A DNA stretch of 8,563 nt, taken from an uncultured Clostridia bacterium. Its GTDB lineage: Bacteria > Bacillota > Clostridia > Oscillospirales > Ruminococcaceae. Position 1 is the first letter of the stretch; every line of letters starts with the position of its first letter. The stretch covers positions 1-8,563 of the forward strand of contig CALERQ010000242.1 of NCBI GenBank assembly GCA_937907305.1, written 5' to 3'. Of this stretch, positions 5,765 to 8,563 are shown piece after piece. Below the pieces are notes generated by a model that did no database searches, was not told the DNA's origin, and saw nothing but the letters and a program-made list of their open reading frames with translations. Both the position numbers and the translations under genes were made by a program.

Positions 5765-6817
5765 ATGTTATCCTCTGCGGCCGGGCTGCTGGCCGATCGA
5801 TCTTTTTTGAGCGTGTTCTGCGCCGCCATGCTGACCATCGGGATCGGCTGGGGGCTGCGGAAGAAAAATATCCTGAAGGCGGAAAGCCGGCCGGTACTGA
5901 ATGCCCTGCTGCTGAAGCTAACGGTGCCGTGCCTGGCCTTTGATGCCTTTATGACCGACTTTGCCCGCGGGGAGCTGCGGCGCAATGTGCAGATCCTGCT
6001 GATCTCCTTTGCGCTGTATCTTTCGATGATCGCGCTGTCGCAGCTTATTTTTATTAAATACGGCCGGCGGAAGGCCAACCTATATGGCATCTGCTTTGCC
6101 ATAGGGCAGCAGACGCTGTACGCCATGCCCATTCTGCGGGCCATTTACCGGGAGGACCCGGCGGAATCGATGCTTTCCGCCAGCATGGTGGCCATTGCTT
6201 TCCGGGTGATGCTATACCTCTATGCCTTTTATTCCATCAGTGGGGCGGCGGTGACCGGCGGCAGCCTGAAGCAAAATCTGAAAAAAGCGTTCCTAACGCC
6301 GGTAATGCTGGCCATGTTCGCGGGATTCTTCATCTGGCTGACACAGGGTCTGCTCCCCTGCCCCGGCGGCATTCCGCTGCTGCGGCTGGACCTGCGGTTC
6401 CCGGCGCTGTACGCGGTGGTGCCGCAGATGGCTACCCTGGTGAACCCCCTGGCAATGCTGCTGATCGGCTCGACACTGGGAGAATCCCGGCTGGGCGACG
6501 CGCTGCGGGACGGCAAAGCATGGTTTATCTCCTTTTTGCGGATGTTTATAGCCCCGCTGTATACGCTGGCGGTACTGTGTCTATGCCAGCGGCTAGGGTG
6601 GATCCACTTTACCGAGGTGACACTGATGACGGTGGTGATGTGCTTTGCTGCGCCGCTTTCCGCGGTGCTGTGTACCTTTTTCATCACCTACCGGGAAGAG
6701 GCGGATATGGCCGCGCGGGTTTGTCTGCTTTCCACGCTGTTCTGTGTTCTATCCACGCCGCTTTTCTACTGCCTGGTAAAGACCGTCGTGGCCAGCGGAG
6801 CGTTTCCTATAAAATAG
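5765..6817 (+). CDS. AEC-family membrane permease (auxin efflux carrier type)
   Basis: Probable cytoplasmic-membrane transporter of the AEC family (Mem_trans), whose bacterial members mostly carry small organic acids; the substrate here cannot be told. The 350-residue protein has about ten hydrophobic segments, in two halves joined around residues 160-176. Family-like features are the second helix into LRKKNILKAES with LLLKLTVPCLAFDAF (residues 48-62), GQQTLYAMPIL (114-124), the mid-protein VNPLAMLLIGSTLGE (226-240) and the C-terminal MTVVMCFAAPLSAV (288-301). The start ATG 5765 is preceded by GTGGAG at a short 5-6 base spacing. It follows its own promoter; no clear terminator lies between it and xre2, so read-through into xre2 is possible. 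Confidence 0.87.
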   Translation: MLSSAAGLLADRSFLSVFCAAMLTIGIGWGLRKKNILKAESRPVLNALLLKLTVPCLAFDAFMTDFARGELRRNVQILLISFALYLSMIALSQLIFIKYGRRKANLYGICFAIGQQTLYAMPILRAIYREDPAESMLSASMVAIAFRVMLYLYAFYSISGAAVTGGSLKQNLKKAFLTPVMLAMFAGFFIWLTQGLLPCPGGIPLLRLDLRFPALYAVVPQMATLVNPLAMLLIGSTLGESRLGDALRDGKAWFISFLRMFIAPLYTLAVLCLCQRLGWIHFTEVTLMTVVMCFAAPLSAVLCTFFITYREEADMAARVCLLSTLFCVLSTPLFYCLVKTVVASGAFPIK

Positions 6818-6889
6818 GTTGGAAAGCGCTCAAAAGCCATTCAAACGGAGGGCGCAACGGAAAGTTGCTAAAAATCCATGAGGGGTTGG

Positions 6890-6918
6890 TCGACAGCGCC
6901 CCCATACCATGATACTCT
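6890..6918 (+). promoter_or_regulatory. Possible xre2 promoter
   Basis: TCGACA (6890-6895), 17 bases, then TACTCT (6913-6918) preceded by TGA, a weak extended -10. The 133-base gap also holds GGGCGC (6850-6855) and GCGCCC (6896-6901), a distant inverted pair, and a short GCAAC/GTTGC hairpin (6854-6868). The call is tentative because the -10 matches poorly. Confidence 0.38.
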
Positions 6919-6950
6919 TGCGGTACGAAACATGAAAGGCGGATGCTGAA

Positions 6951-7775
6951 ATGACACTGGGCGAACGAATAGCATATTACAGGGGGAAGCTGGGGCTTTC
7001 CCAAGGGGAGCTGGCGGAGCAGCTGGGTGTGAGCCGGCAGGCCGTAAGCAAGTGGGAAACCGATGCCGGACTGCCGGATCTGGAACGGCTGATCGCGCTT
7101 TCCCGGCTGTACCATATCACATTGGATGAGCTGGTAAAGGGTGAGACCCCGGAGGAAACAGTGGAAGCTCCGAAGGAGGTACCGGTGGATACGGTCATCG
7201 CAAAGCCAACGGCCCCCAACGGGCAGAAAACCATTGGGTATATCCTGCTGGGGGTGGGGCTGCTGTGCGCGGCGCTGGCACTGGTGCTTAATTTGGCGCT
7301 GCTGATCCCGGCGGCATACTTCCTGATCTGCTCGGTGCTGTGCCTGACGCTGCGGCGGTATGCCGGGCGGATCATAATAGGCGGAACGCTGTTTGCGGTG
7401 CTGCTGCCCGCACCGCATTGGATTGGCGGTATAAGCCTGGGGAGCGTGATCAACCCTGAAGTTTACCAGCAGCTGGAGCATTTCAGAATTGGATTGTTGA
7501 TCTCCTGGGCATTGTGGGCGGTACTCATCCTGTATGTGGTGCTGGCCCTGCGGCAAACCCGCTGGCAGAAATACACCCTGCTGGCGCTGGGATGGACGGC
7601 GGTGCTGGGGCTGCACGGCTGGCTGGCCCCGCTGTGGCGGGTGCTGGGCGGTGCCGAAGCCACCAGCTGGTATTACCCGGTGGTCTCCGGTTTTATCAAT
7701 CTGCTGGCGGTGGCAATGGTGCTGCTGACGGTCCGGGCGATTTGCCGGGCCCGGCGGGAGAAAAAGAACGCGTAA
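6951..7775 (+). CDS. XRE-family helix-turn-helix protein with multi-pass membrane domain
   Basis: Probable membrane-bound DNA-binding regulator of unknown target. The 274-residue protein has a Cro/CI-type helix-turn-helix at about 5-62 (YYRGKLGLSQGELAEQLGVS, RQAVSKWETDAGLPDLERL, YHITLDELVKGE), a Pro/Glu/Val-rich linker (65-92), then about six predicted membrane helices (near 95-113, 115-134, 139-158, 179-200, 207-226, 243-264) and a basic C-terminus (RARREKKN). The ribosome site is weaker than elsewhere (AAAGGCGG, about 9 bases before the ATG). It lies 133 bases after the AEC permease on the same strand, and may respond to a membrane or envelope signal; that is inference. The membrane region has no recognised ligand-binding motif. 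Confidence 0.88.
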   Translation: MTLGERIAYYRGKLGLSQGELAEQLGVSRQAVSKWETDAGLPDLERLIALSRLYHITLDELVKGETPEETVEAPKEVPVDTVIAKPTAPNGQKTIGYILLGVGLLCAALALVLNLALLIPAAYFLICSVLCLTLRRYAGRIIIGGTLFAVLLPAPHWIGGISLGSVINPEVYQQLEHFRIGLLISWALWAVLILYVVLALRQTRWQKYTLLALGWTAVLGLHGWLAPLWRVLGGAEATSWYYPVVSGFINLLAVAMVLLTVRAICRARREKKNA

Positions 7776-7788
7776 TCACAAAAAATGA

Positions 7789-7819
7789 AAAGAGCCGTTC
7801 CCAAAAGGAGCGGCTCTTT
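7789..7819. terminator. Bidirectional terminator between xre2 and the DHHW gene
   Basis: 13-bp arms AAAGAGCCGTTCC and GGAGCGGCTCTTT (one U-G pair) surround a CAAAA loop. On the minus strand the stem runs into TTTTCATTTTTT, a good U-tract for the DHHW gene, whose stop is 3 bases away. On the plus strand the T-run is shorter (CTTT, then TTATTTT), so it ends xre2 transcripts less strongly. Confidence 0.88.
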
Positions 7820-7822
7820 GGC

Positions 7823-8563
7823 TTATTTTAGGGTGGAGCTGTTATTGAGGACGCCGGTACTATACAGGAACAGTACATCGCAATTGGTGAAATCAACAAA
7901 GCTGCCCAGCCGGTTGGAGGCGAGATACCGGATATCCACCAGTGTAACGGAGGAGTAGCCCTCCACCAGCAGCGGCGCGATGCTGCTGCCAAAGGAATCC
8001 CGGAAGATCACCAGCCGGCGGCCGGAGGTGTTCTGCGGATTTTCGATGCGCAGAAGTGAAACGGACCCGGAAAGGAACATCTCATACGGATCACGGCCCG
8101 CGGCCTTTTCCGCATCGTAGATGCCGCCCTCGGTATCGGTTTCGTAATTATAGACCGTGGCGGTATCGATGGCACCGCCGGTGAGATAGTTCATCTCCTC
8201 CGGAGCGATGGGCAGCGCGGCCTGGCCATAGTAAACCCCGTAGAAGGGCTTTTCCAGCGTTTTTCTGGTGTAGCTGCCGGTAAGCTCCACGCCCATACCG
8301 GTTGCCAATCTTCCGGCTACATCCAGGATCTTTTCCTGCCGCCAGTGGGCATCGGTGCGGTAATAATCCTCCAGCTCCAGCAGGTCGAAAATATCGATAT
8401 ACTGCATATAGTCGGTGCGGCTTTGCAATTCTTCGGCAAACTGCTCGTAATCGATGGAGGGATAACCGTTGGGCGCGGCCATAAAGTAGTTTTTATCCGG
8501 GATGAGGGACAGATACACCTGGCTGCCGGCGTCCTTCAGGTAGGTTTCGTAGAGATACCGAAA
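7823..8563 (-). CDS. DHHW-family SGNH-like protein, C-terminal part (5' end cut by window edge)
   Basis: Likely an extracytoplasmic protein linked to O-acetylation or modification of cell-surface polymers; this is inferred from the family, which is related to AlgX/AlgJ/DltD-like SGNH proteins. The frame is open to the right edge and gives 246 residues with no true start; a GTG at 8516-8518 lies inside a continuing frame and is not the start. Visible motifs are VYLSLIPDKNYF (16-27), YYRTDAHW (the DAHW at 71-74 is a variant of the DHHW signature) and VIFRDSFGSSIAPLL (185-199), the segment carrying the second conserved Asp-Ser pair. The first SGNH block and any signal anchor should lie beyond the edge. 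The stop TAA at 7823-7825 runs straight into the terminator. Such genes often sit beside an MBOAT acyltransferase, which would be outside this window. Confidence 0.82.
   Translation of the reverse strand, partial: FRYLYETYLKDAGSQVYLSLIPDKNYFMAAPNGYPSIDYEQFAEELQSRTDYMQYIDIFDLLELEDYYRTDAHWRQEKILDVAGRLATGMGVELTGSYTRKTLEKPFYGVYYGQAALPIAPEEMNYLTGGAIDTATVYNYETDTEGGIYDAEKAAGRDPYEMFLSGSVSLLRIENPQNTSGRRLVIFRDSFGSSIAPLLVEGYSSVTLVDIRYLASNRLGSFVDFTNCDVLFLYSTGVLNNSSTLK

Noticed and set aside
5572..5943. Plus-strand open frame running through the palindrome into the permease gene
   Set aside because: It is read through an inverted repeat and then out of frame with the AEC permease, whose frame has clear family features.
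1..8563. CRISPR array, tRNA, rRNA, transposase or phage genes
   Set aside because: No regularly spaced short repeats, cloverleaf or rRNA-like sequence, and no transposase, integrase or phage structural motifs were seen in any frame.

Overview
The window looks like a piece of chromosome from a GC-rich Gram-positive gut-type member of the Clostridia (Oscillospirales/Ruminococcaceae-like). This is an inference from strong AGGAGG-type ribosome binding sites, TTGACA/TATAAT promoters, an NPxTG wall-sorting tail, XRE regulators fused to membrane segments, and a DHHW-family protein. No taxonomic marker gene is present.

Left half, all on the minus strand (read right to left): psuG (pseudouridine-5'-phosphate glycosidase, 3918-4835) with its own promoter and terminator; then a secreted, wall-anchored parallel beta-helix protein B (2268-3692) with its own promoter, structured leader and UUCG-loop terminator; then a putative cell-wall amidase (1373-2017); then a second beta-helix surface protein A (1-1201), whose last ~25 codons run off the left edge. 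A and B share an almost identical promoter, leader and signal peptide (1131-1350 and 3622-3839) and an almost identical sorting tail, but their central beta-helix regions differ. They look like two members of a modular surface-protein family with constant ends and a variable middle.

Right half: xre1 (5112-5534, plus), a small helix-turn-helix protein with two membrane segments, divergent from psuG; a 95-bp near-perfect palindrome between the xre1 terminator and the next promoter; an AEC-family permease (5765-6817, plus); xre2 (6951-7775, plus), a second helix-turn-helix protein with about six membrane segments; a bidirectional terminator; and the C-terminal part of a DHHW-family SGNH-like protein (7823-8563, minus), whose start lies beyond the right edge.

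Functionally the window mixes cell-envelope genes (A, B, amidase, DHHW protein), nucleoside salvage (psuG), transport (AEC permease) and two membrane-linked regulators. The most notable signals are the A/B pair, its conserved two-hairpin leader, and the large intergenic palindrome. No mobile element genes, CRISPR array, tRNA or rRNA were seen.
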